In this document: in pieces, positions 57,793 to 64,000 of the stretch
Layout: each line of letters begins with the position of its first letter
Numbering within the stretch: position 1 is the first letter of the stretch
The notes under the pieces: model-generated
What the model was told of the DNA's origin: nothing
The model's input: only the letters and a program-made list of their open reading frames with translations
The model's database searches: none
From: Lacisediminihabitans profunda
GTDB taxonomy: Bacteria; Actinomycetota; Actinomycetes; Actinomycetales; Microbacteriaceae
Length of the DNA stretch: 64,000 nt
Reading direction: 5' to 3'
NCBI RefSeq assembly: GCF_008040105.1
Contig: NZ_VRMG01000003.1
Span: 222,018-286,017, forward strand
Program-made: the position numbers and the translations under genes

Positions 57793-59091
57793 TCAGCCCT
57801 GCTTGACCTTGAACCCCTTCTTCTTCAGGTCGTCGAACACGGCCTTCTGCGTGATAGCTAAGGCGTCGGCCCATGAGGTCTTGTTCTGCACCGCGGAATT
57901 CATCGCGTCGGTGAAGGCACTTTGCGCGACGTCGGTGTTCGGCCCCCAGATCACGGCACTGGTGTCTTTGGCGATGTCGGCGGCGACCTGGTAGTAGTCG
58001 GTCTGCTGGGGCATCAGAGCAGGCGGCTTCTGCTCGGTGGCGATCTTCTGACCCGAGAGTGCAGCCGGATACCCGTTGGCGACATTCAGGATGAGCTTCG
58101 CTCCGGCTTCGGTTGCGTTCTGCCACTTCGCAAACTCGGCCGCTTCCTTGGGGTGCTTGCTGCCCTTGATGACGGCGACGGATGAACCGCCCTGGAAGGA
58201 CACCTTGGGGTTGTCGGCAGACCAGCGGGGAAGCGGAGAAAGCTGCCACTTTCCCGCGGTGGACGGCGCCACTCCGAAGATGACGCCGGGTGCCCACACC
58301 GCTGATGGCCAGGACAGCATCGTGCCGTCGTTCAGCTGCTGGTTGTAGGTGGGCGACAGGATCGGGTCGGTGCCGATCAGGCCTTCGTTGTACATGCCCT
58401 GGAAGAAGTCCATCATTTTGCGGGAGCCGGCTCCGTTGATGTTCACCGTCCAGACGTTATTTTTGACGGTCCACCATTGGTCACCCGCTTGCGCGGCGAC
58501 CGAGGCATACCAACCCCAACCGTCGGTCGTGATGTTGGCCATGACGAGCTTCGGGTTTTGCGCCTTGATCTTCGCCGCGTCGTCTTTGTACTCCTGCCAG
58601 GTCACCGGAGGCGTGTCGATCCCGTACTGCTTGAAGATGTCGTATCGGTACAGGAGGGCCATCGGCCCGACGTCCTGCGGCACGCCATAGGTGTGGCCGT
58701 CGAAGGTGGTCCCTGCCCAAGTGCCCGGAGCGAACTTGTCCTTCACGTCGGAGACGTACTGGGTGATGTCCATCGGCACTCCGGCCACGATCAGCCGAGG
58801 AAGCGACGTGTTCTCGATGGCGGCAACATCGGGGGCGTTGCCGGCACGTACGGCCGTGAGCAGCTTGGCCGCTGACTGGTCGCCGCCACCCGCATCTGTG
58901 TGAACCACCTTGATGTTGGGATGGGTCTTGTTGAACGCGGCCACCTCTTCGGCCGAACCGGGTGCCCAGCTCCAGAACTTCAGGGTGACGACCTTGTCGC
59001 CACCGCTATTTCCAGCCGCTGCGCATCCTGTCATCGCGGTGGCGACGAGTGCCAAAGCCGCCGCGGCGGCCAACAACCTCGTTTTAAGCAT
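57793..59091 (-). CDS. ABC sugar-binding lipoprotein
   Basis: 432 aa. Signal peptide LKTRLLAAAAALALVATA and lipobox MTGC with Cys23. ATG 59091 was chosen because GGAG lies 5-8 bp upstream and the signal begins there. The family-1 binding-protein body includes KFWSWAPGSAEEVAAFNKT. It starts the importer-GH42b operon downstream of operator C (83 bp away). Context suggests a galactose- and fucose-containing oligosaccharide. Confidence 0.92.
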   Translation of the reverse strand: MLKTRLLAAAAALALVATAMTGCAAAGNSGGDKVVTLKFWSWAPGSAEEVAAFNKTHPNIKVVHTDAGGGDQSAAKLLTAVRAGNAPDVAAIENTSLPRLIVAGVPMDITQYVSDVKDKFAPGTWAGTTFDGHTYGVPQDVGPMALLYRYDIFKQYGIDTPPVTWQEYKDDAAKIKAQNPKLVMANITTDGWGWYASVAAQAGDQWWTVKNNVWTVNINGAGSRKMMDFFQGMYNEGLIGTDPILSPTYNQQLNDGTMLSWPSAVWAPGVIFGVAPSTAGKWQLSPLPRWSADNPKVSFQGGSSVAVIKGSKHPKEAAEFAKWQNATEAGAKLILNVANGYPAALSGQKIATEQKPPALMPQQTDYYQVAADIAKDTSAVIWGPNTDVAQSAFTDAMNSAVQNKTSWADALAITQKAVFDDLKKKGFKVKQG

Positions 59092-59173
59092 GGAGTCTCC
59101 TTTGACCCGAATCGGGGGATTAACGCCGCACAGTCGCGGCGAACAGGTCCCAGCATCACCCCACTTCGCCGAC

Positions 59174-59194
59174 TTTGTCAAGTGACGGAACAAA
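59174..59194 (-). promoter_or_regulatory. 21-bp ROK operator, site C
   Basis: TTTGTCA-AGTGACG-GAACAAA, just after the stop of ROK copy 2 and before the importer operon. A minus-strand TTGACA (+59176-59181) lies within it, though no good -10 was found at 17 bp. Confidence 0.75.
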
Positions 59195-59201
59195 ACAATT
59201 T

Positions 59202-60365
59202 CTAAGTCCGGTCCCCACCGAGCGTGCGGTAGAGCGCCAGGGCCGCGGCCGCATTGGCCCATTCCACGAATCCGAAATCGGTTGTCTCGACGAGAGGCTC
59301 CGCACCGAGGGATACCGCGGACAGACCTGCTCGGAAGTCCTCATCTCGACCCTGCAACAGGTATCGCGCTTCCCCGGCCAGTACGACCTTGTCCGGGTCG
59401 ATCAGGTTCGCGATGTGCCCGACGACTGCGCCGAGCCCCCGGGCTGCGGCCGCCAGAATGAGCCCGATGGAAGGCTCGCTCTCCGCCCGCTCCACAACTT
59501 CCGCCAAAGTGGCAGCGTCCGAGGCTTGGGCGAGGATTGACGAGACGGACGAGACGCTCCACAGGCAGCCTCGATGACCGAGCGGACACGGGGGCCCGTC
59601 GGGCGCGACCGGAACGTGCGCGAACCGGCCGGCCATCCTGTGCGCGCCGACGACAATCCGGCGGTCGGTGACGATGCCGAATCCGATCTGAGGTCCAACC
59701 GCGATCAGGGCCATGCTGTCCTGGCCCTCGCCAAGGCGCGGCCACTGCTCGAAGGCCGTGAGGGCCACCATTTCGTCCTCCACCCAGACCGGGCCGCCCA
59801 TCTGCTTGGAGAACCGGGCGCGGTCATCCTCGCCGATGACCTTGCGCAGGTCGACTCCGAGTGGCGTGTCATCCAGCTGCTGGAACGAGCCGCAGAAGGC
59901 GATGGCGGCGACCCGAAAGCCCGCAGAACGTGCGTCCGATAGCCAGCGGCTGCAGTGCTCGAAGAGCACCTTCGCGCCGAGCTCCGGAACCGTTGCTTCG
60001 GCCTCCCAGACAACGCGGTTCTCCAGGTCGATCACTGCCGCCACCAACTGACGGCCCCTCACGTGTATCCCCAGAAAGTGATAACTGTTGGGCGCGGCGA
60101 CCAGGGTGTCCCCGGGTCGCCCCCGCGTCGAACTCGTCTCCCTGCCCGCTGTCACGACGAGCCCGGCAACTTCGAGCTCGCGACCGACGGCTGTCATTCG
60201 CGTGCGGGAAACGCCGAGACGGCGCGCTATGTCAGCCTTGGCCAAGCCACGATTCCACAGGATCTGGTTGTACGCCGCCTGCGCCGTCGGGTGCAGGGCG
60301 GGCCACGGCGAGATCGAGGATGGCGCGGCGTGGGTATCGGGGGTGGATGTCACGCGACCATCCAA
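59202..60365 (-). CDS. ROK-family transcriptional regulator (copy 2)
   Basis: 387 aa. Winged helix (about 28-75: LWNRGLAKADIARRLGVSRTRM) plus ROK domain (LIAVGPQIGFGIVTDRR). The zinc motif reads CPLGHRGC, again lacking one Cys, in the same place as copy 1. ATG 60365 or GTG 60353 may be the start. It lies between the GH29 gene (36 bp upstream) and operator C, so it is probably co-transcribed with the fucosidase. Confidence 0.86.
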   Translation of the reverse strand: MDGRVTSTPDTHAAPSSISPWPALHPTAQAAYNQILWNRGLAKADIARRLGVSRTRMTAVGRELEVAGLVVTAGRETSSTRGRPGDTLVAAPNSYHFLGIHVRGRQLVAAVIDLENRVVWEAEATVPELGAKVLFEHCSRWLSDARSAGFRVAAIAFCGSFQQLDDTPLGVDLRKVIGEDDRARFSKQMGGPVWVEDEMVALTAFEQWPRLGEGQDSMALIAVGPQIGFGIVTDRRIVVGAHRMAGRFAHVPVAPDGPPCPLGHRGCLWSVSSVSSILAQASDAATLAEVVERAESEPSIGLILAAAARGLGAVVGHIANLIDPDKVVLAGEARYLLQGRDEDFRAGLSAVSLGAEPLVETTDFGFVEWANAAAALALYRTLGGDRT

Positions 60366-60401
60366 CCGCGCGATGACACGATTGCGCGCGACCGACTCGC
60401 T

Positions 60402-61889
60402 TCAGCGCGCCGCAACGGCCTCCACAAGAGCAACGGACTGCAGCGCGGGGCGACCGCGGGTCGCCGTGATCTGCACACGCACCGCATCGACCAATGAAGC
60501 GGGGAAGCGGAGGATCCGCTGATAGCCCACAGCTGAGGTCTCGGCCAGGAGAAACTCGTTCCGGCCGAGAATCCCGAACACCGCGACGTGTTCGAGCCGT
60601 TGCCCGAGGGTGATCCGCTCCCGCAGGACGACGGCATCTGCCAGAGCTGTCTCACCCAGTTCGAGGAGGACCGAGGGCTCCGGATCATCCTCCGACGGGC
60701 GCCACGCCGCCTCGGTCAGGCCTGCACCGAACGCCCGAGTGAGCTCCGGGCCGACGATCCGGGAGACGCCCTCGTCCGACTCGATCGTCCCGGAAGACAC
60801 CACCGCCCGCGCCTGAAGTACGCGTGCGGCAAGTCCAGCGATCTGTTGCCCGGCGCCCGTCAGGGCTTGGACGTCCGCGGCCGCCAGAAGGCCGCGCGCG
60901 TCGGGTGGCACGTTGAGCAGCAAACAGGAATTGCCGCCGACAGCGTTGCGCCAGAGCTCAAAGATCTCGTCAGCGGACCGCACTTTATCGTCCTCGTTGC
61001 GGTGATGGAACCATCCGGGCCGGATCGAGGTGTTGACCTCGGCCGGATACCAGATGAGATCGTCTAGATGCCCCTCGAGCGCCGCGCGGCTGCCGAGGTC
61101 GTCGTCGTCGCTGCGAACCGCGCGGGAGAACTCGCCATCGTCGACCCGCTGCGACTTATCGGCGATCCGTTCGATGTCGCGCAACCCCGCAGGCACGACG
61201 CTCCACTCGTTGACCCGGGTCTGACCGGCCTCATTTCCGCACCATCGAACATCGGGTCCGCAGACACTGATCACCGCACCCGGTTGAAGCCGTCGGATCG
61301 TCGCATAGTAGCGATCCCAGTCGTACTCCTGCACCCGCCCGTTCGCGCCTTCGCCGTTGGCGCCGTCGAACCAGACTGAGAAGACCGGACCGTAGTCGCC
61401 AAGTACCTCTTCCAACTGCGCCACGAAGAAGTCGTCGTAGGCGGCGCCTGAGCCGTAGCTGGCCTCGGTGCGGTCCCACGGTGAGAGATACATTCCGAGT
61501 TTCAGGCCGTGGGCGACCGCGGAATCTGAGATCTGACGTAGCAGGTCACCGCGTCCATCGAGCCACGGCGACGAGGCCACCGAGTGCGTGCTCACCTTGC
61601 TCGGCCAGAGGCAGAATCCGTCATGATGCTTTGCGGTGATGATCACCCCGGTCATGCCTGCAGCGACGAACGTCCTCATCCATTGGTCGACGTCGAGAGA
61701 GGACGGGTCGAAGAGGGCGGGATCCTCCTGGCCCAGACCCCACTCCCGGTCCGTCATCGTATTCATGCCGAAATGGACGAACGAGTAGAATTCCATCTCC
61801 TGCCACGCCAACTGCCGTTCCGACGGTCGTACTGCGGTGAGTCGGGGATCGTCGCCCCCGAGAGTCGGGGTGGTCGAATTCATGGTCAT
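60402..61889 (-). CDS. Alpha-L-fucosidase, GH29
   Basis: 495 aa. Family marks: FYSFVHFGMNTMTDREWG, ITAKHHDGFCLWPS and the nucleophile Asp175 in SVWFDGANGEG. A C-terminal beta-domain (about 400-495) follows. No signal peptide, so fucosyl oligosaccharides are probably cleaved inside the cell. ATG 61889 was chosen because GGGAG lies 5 nt upstream; ATG 61883 is a second option. Operator D is 26 bp before the start. Confidence 0.92.
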   Translation of the reverse strand: MTMNSTTPTLGGDDPRLTAVRPSERQLAWQEMEFYSFVHFGMNTMTDREWGLGQEDPALFDPSSLDVDQWMRTFVAAGMTGVIITAKHHDGFCLWPSKVSTHSVASSPWLDGRGDLLRQISDSAVAHGLKLGMYLSPWDRTEASYGSGAAYDDFFVAQLEEVLGDYGPVFSVWFDGANGEGANGRVQEYDWDRYYATIRRLQPGAVISVCGPDVRWCGNEAGQTRVNEWSVVPAGLRDIERIADKSQRVDDGEFSRAVRSDDDDLGSRAALEGHLDDLIWYPAEVNTSIRPGWFHHRNEDDKVRSADEIFELWRNAVGGNSCLLLNVPPDARGLLAAADVQALTGAGQQIAGLAARVLQARAVVSSGTIESDEGVSRIVGPELTRAFGAGLTEAAWRPSEDDPEPSVLLELGETALADAVVLRERITLGQRLEHVAVFGILGRNEFLLAETSAVGYQRILRFPASLVDAVRVQITATRGRPALQSVALVEAVAAR

Positions 61890-61914
61890 GTGTCTCCCTG
61901 GCGGCATTGCCGTA

Positions 61915-61935
61915 TTTGTAACGTTAGATGACAAA
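61915..61935 (-). promoter_or_regulatory. 21-bp ROK operator, site D
   Basis: Minus-strand reading TTTGTCA-TCTAACG-TTACAAA. It has the same length and outer half-sites as sites A-C, with two changes in the right half. Confidence 0.65.
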
Positions 61936-62199
61936 ATACAGACTAGAACATTCGAAGCAGCCATGGTGAATCGTCCCCGTTTGATGGCCAGCGAAACCGG
62001 CTCCATCAGAATCCACCTGCCGAACGAGCCCTCCGCCGGCACTGGCCTCCTTCTGGCGAAAATAGGACCGGGAGAGCTACTTCGTCATCCCGGTCTGACC
62101 ACGGTGAGTTTGCCGAGAAATTCTGGATCGTTCCCGGATTTGGCCAGTAGAAATGCGCCGGGGCAGGGCCGGTGAGGAGGGTTCGAGACCTAAACGATG
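61936..62199. other. Gap without recognised gene
   Basis: A plus-strand frame from ATG 61963 to 62175 could encode about 70 residues (MVNRPRLMASETGSIRIHLP...), but it has no convincing ribosome site and no family I know. It may be a relic of the mobile DNA that begins to the right. Confidence 0.3.
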
Positions 62200-62239
62200 A
62201 AAGGGATCGAGATGGTCTTTCGACCATCCCGATCCCTTT
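62200..62239. terminator. 18-bp stem-loop with T-run, terminator-like
   Basis: Arms AAAGGGATCGAGATGGTC (62200-62217) and its complement at 62222-62239 (one mismatch) around TTTC, ending in CCCTTTT on the plus strand. No gene lies directly to its left on the plus strand, so it may belong to the mobile element or shield the island. Confidence 0.6.
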
Positions 62240-62310
62240 TCGCTCGATATCCCGAGATGTATCAAAACAGTCCCGGAAATACCCCTGTGTCGGGGTAACA
62301 GTGCCTGGTT

Positions 62311-62351
62311 TCCGGACATAGTTCACATGTGTCTCCGGACATCGTTCACAT
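62311..62351. repeat. Two 18-bp direct repeats at the IS481 left end
   Basis: TCCGGACATAGTTCACAT (62311-62328) and TCCGGACATCGTTCACAT (62334-62351), 23 bp apart, one mismatch. They lie just before the transposase start and probably form or contain the left terminal repeat. Confidence 0.7.
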
Positions 62352-62360
62352 CCTTGGAGG

Positions 62361-63099
62361 GTGTCGAAAAACCGAATCATTGTGACCTCTGTCGTTGTCG
62401 AAGGCCGGCGGAAGGTGGACGTTGCCCGCGATTACGGCGTCTCCTACCGCTGGGTCCATACCCTGGTCTCCCGCTACCTCACCGGCGGGTGGGATGCGAT
62501 CGAACCCCAATCCCGACGACCGAAAACGTCGCCCACGAGAACCCCGCCGGACCGGGAAGCTGAGATCATTCAGCTGCGAAAATCACTTCAGACTGCCGGC
62601 CACGACGCAGGACCGCACACCATCGCCGCTCACCTGGAACGACGCCACGGCAGCTCCCCGGCGGTCTCGACCATCTGGAAAGTATTACGCCGCAACGGAC
62701 TGGTGACCGAGCAGCCGAAGAAACGACCACGTTCCTCCTACCTCCGCTTCGAAGCGGACCTACCCAACGAGACCTGGCAATCCGATTTCACCCACTGGCG
62801 TCTCGCCTCCGGCACGGGAACCGAAGTCCTCACCTTCCTCGACGACCACTCCCGCAAAGCACTCTCGATCACCGCCTACCCGGTCGTGACCGTCGCCCAC
62901 GTCCTGCAGCAATTCCGCGCCACCGTCACCGAATACGGCCCACCCGCCTCCACCCTGACCGATAACGGCCTCGTCTTCACAACCCGAGTCCGCGGCGGCA
63001 GGAACACCTTCGAGAACGAACTGAACCTGTTAGGGATCGACCAGAAGAACGGTCGACCCAACCACCCGCAAACCCAGGGGAAAGTCGAACGCTTCCAAC
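62361..63099 (+). pseudogene. IS481-family transposase, truncated
   Basis: The N-terminal HTH region (VVVEGRRKVDVARDYGVSYRW) and the integrase core are present, with the DDE residues in WQSDFTHW, LTDNGLVF and GKVERFQ. Sequence homology stops right after the catalytic Glu, where the IS3 element enters; the remaining 78 codons of open frame come from the inserted DNA. GTG 62361 gives the family start MSKNRIIV, with GGAGG immediately before it. Confidence 0.85.
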
Positions 63100-63150
63100 T
63101 GAATCGCCCCGGGGTTGATGGAGGGTCTGATTCCGCGAAGGATGATGATT

Positions 63151-63477
63151 ATGCCAGCACCGAGGAAGTACCCGCCGGAGTTGCGGGAGAGGGCCATTCG
63201 GCTCGTGCAGGAAGCCCGAGCGCAGGATGGGGACCTGTCGCTCAACCAGGTAGTGCTCCGGATCGGGCAGCGGGTCGGGGTCAACCCGGACACGCTGCGC
63301 GGCTGGTGCAAACAGGCCGCTATCGACGCGGGTGAGCGGCCTGGGACTACCAGCAGCGACGCGAAACGGATCAAGGATCTGGAGCAGGAGAACCGGGAGC
63401 TGAAACGGGCGAACGAGATCCTGTTGGCGGCGTCGAGTTTCTTCGCGCGGGAGCTCGACCCGCGACTGCCGTGGTGA
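63151..63477 (+). CDS. IS3-family transposase OrfA
   Basis: 108 aa. HTH of the IS3 orfA type (YPPELRERAIRLVQEA; VNPDTLRGWCKQAAID) and a leucine-zipper-like helix (DLEQENRELKRANEILLAAS). ATG 63151 starts the family N-terminus MPAPRKYPPELRE. Its end overlaps orfB by 7 bp, as expected where the two are fused by programmed frameshift. Confidence 0.88.
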   Translation: MPAPRKYPPELRERAIRLVQEARAQDGDLSLNQVVLRIGQRVGVNPDTLRGWCKQAAIDAGERPGTTSSDAKRIKDLEQENRELKRANEILLAASSFFARELDPRLPW

Positions 63478-63728
63478 CCATGTTCATCGATCAGAACCGT
63501 CACTCGTTCGGGGTCGAGCCGATCTGCCGGGTGCTCACCGAGCACAGCTGCCAGATTGCCCCGTCAACCTATTACGCCGCGAAGACCCGTGCCCCGTCCG
63601 CCCGGGCGGTGCGTGATGCCGACCTCGTCGAGCAGATCGAGGCGGTGTTCTGGGACCGGGCGAAGGGCCGCGGGATCTCCGGCGCGCGGAAGATCTGGCG
63701 ACTGCTGAAACGCGACGGCATCGACGTG
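63471..63728 (+). pseudogene. IS3-family transposase OrfB, N-terminal fragment
   Basis: 86 residues with the OrfB start FIDQNRHSFGVEPICRVL, APSTYYAAKTR and GARKIWRLLKRDGI. The catalytic DDE core is missing: the frame ends in a TGA (63729-63731) supplied by the terminus of the next IS. Confidence 0.85.
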
Positions 63729-64000
63729 TGATTCGGCCTGGGTTTAGTTCCTAGTTGCTTCCCTGTCTGGCGGGTGCCGGCTGGGACGATTCTTGGTCAG
63801 CGTAATACTCTTCCTCGACCTCGATCGGGGTGCGCAGGGCGAGTTCGCCGTGGAGGCGTTGGTTGTTCCACCACCACACATATTCCAGCGTCGCGAGTTC
63901 GACCTGCTCGACCGTTCGCCAAGGCCCTTGTCGGCGGATGAGTTCAGTTTTGTAGAGCCCGTTCACCGCCTCAGCCAAGGCATTATCGAAGCTGTCGCCG
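63729..64000 (-). mobile_element. IS3-family insertion sequence (b), right-end part, runs off window
   Basis: Terminus TGATTCGGCCTGGG at 63729 followed by the 3' end of an IS3 orfB on the minus strand. It is inserted in orfB of element (a), in the opposite direction. Confidence 0.78.
63751..64000 (-). CDS. IS3-family transposase OrfB, C-terminal part (5' end outside window)
   Basis: About 83 residues visible. GDSFDNALAEAVNGLYKTEL contains the catalytic Glu (AEAVNGLYK) of the DDE core, and VWWWNNQRLHGELALRTPIEVE is the conserved C-terminus. The frame is open to the right edge, so the gene continues there. Confidence 0.88.
   Translation of the reverse strand, partial: GDSFDNALAEAVNGLYKTELIRRQGPWRTVEQVELATLEYVWWWNNQRLHGELALRTPIEVEEEYYADQESSQPAPARQGSN

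Larger units (their letters stand above)
62311..63099 (+). mobile_element. IS481-family insertion sequence, interrupted
   Basis: Left end at or near the 18-bp repeats, a single transposase frame, and an abrupt break at 63099/63100 where an IS3-type terminus begins. The rest of the element should lie to the right of the window. Confidence 0.8.
63100..63728 (+). mobile_element. IS3-family insertion sequence (a), interrupted
   Basis: The left end TGAATCGCCCCGGGG (63100) is typical of actinobacterial IS3 elements. OrfA is complete and orfB begins, then the element is cut at 63728/63729 by a second IS. It is inserted in the IS481 transposase gene. Confidence 0.8.

Noticed and set aside
63100..63335. 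C-terminal 78 codons of the IS481 transposase frame
   Set aside because: This is out-of-frame reading of the inserted IS3 element, not transposase sequence.

Overview
The window is high-GC DNA with dense, short-spaced, often ATGA-overlapping genes. Frequent GTG starts, an actinobacterial-type SOS box, a small SRP RNA and the order dnaX-recR-lysC-asd suggest a high-GC actinobacterium, most likely of the Microbacteriaceae. The family assignment is inference from gene content and order; no 16S gene is present.

Left part (1-11303) is a plant-polysaccharide section. It holds a GH31 alpha-xylosidase cut by the window edge, an ROK regulator and an MFS exporter. A LacI-type regulator follows, then an ABC importer (binding protein plus two permeases) and a GH51 alpha-L-arabinofuranosidase. 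Palindromic ACAACGTTGT sites lie in front of both the LacI gene and the importer operon, which predicts autoregulation and control of the importer.

The middle (11340-38682) is mostly core genome. It carries a PAP2 phosphatase, a saccharopine-dehydrogenase-like gene overlapping an OSBS/N-succinylamino-acid racemase, a HerA-like ATPase, tRNA-Ser(GGA), SRP RNA, pta-ackA, a GH36 alpha-galactosidase, dnaX-recR, lysC-asd, mqo, an Rv2578c-type radical SAM gene behind an SOS box, a two-component system with two membrane partners, and tdk. Its intergenic gaps hold several unrelated-looking palindromic repeat elements: a 22-bp-arm hairpin, GGAGAAACG arrays on both sides of pta-ackA, a 19-bp-arm element, and three copies of a 103-bp element with tandem repeats between them.

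The right part (38816-61889) is a glycan-utilisation island. Five overlapping minus-strand genes (SIS isomerase, ROK kinase, NagA-type deacetylase, PfkB kinase, class II aldolase) make a complete route from N-acetylgalactosamine to triose phosphates, divergent from a DeoR-type regulator. Next come a Gfo/Idh/MocA oxidoreductase and an ABC importer on the plus strand. A long minus-strand series then holds GH29 alpha-L-fucosidase, ROK regulator, ABC importer, GH42 beta-galactosidase, a second ROK regulator, an aldo-keto reductase (possible fucose dehydrogenase) and a second GH42. Four copies of a 21-bp palindrome, TTTGTCA-N6-G-GAACAAA, lie in the control regions of this series and tie it into one regulon. 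None of the three ABC importers has its own ATPase gene, so a shared ATPase elsewhere is expected.

The right edge (62311-64000) is a nest of insertion sequences: an IS481-family element broken by an IS3-family element, itself broken by a second, opposite IS3-family element that runs off the window.
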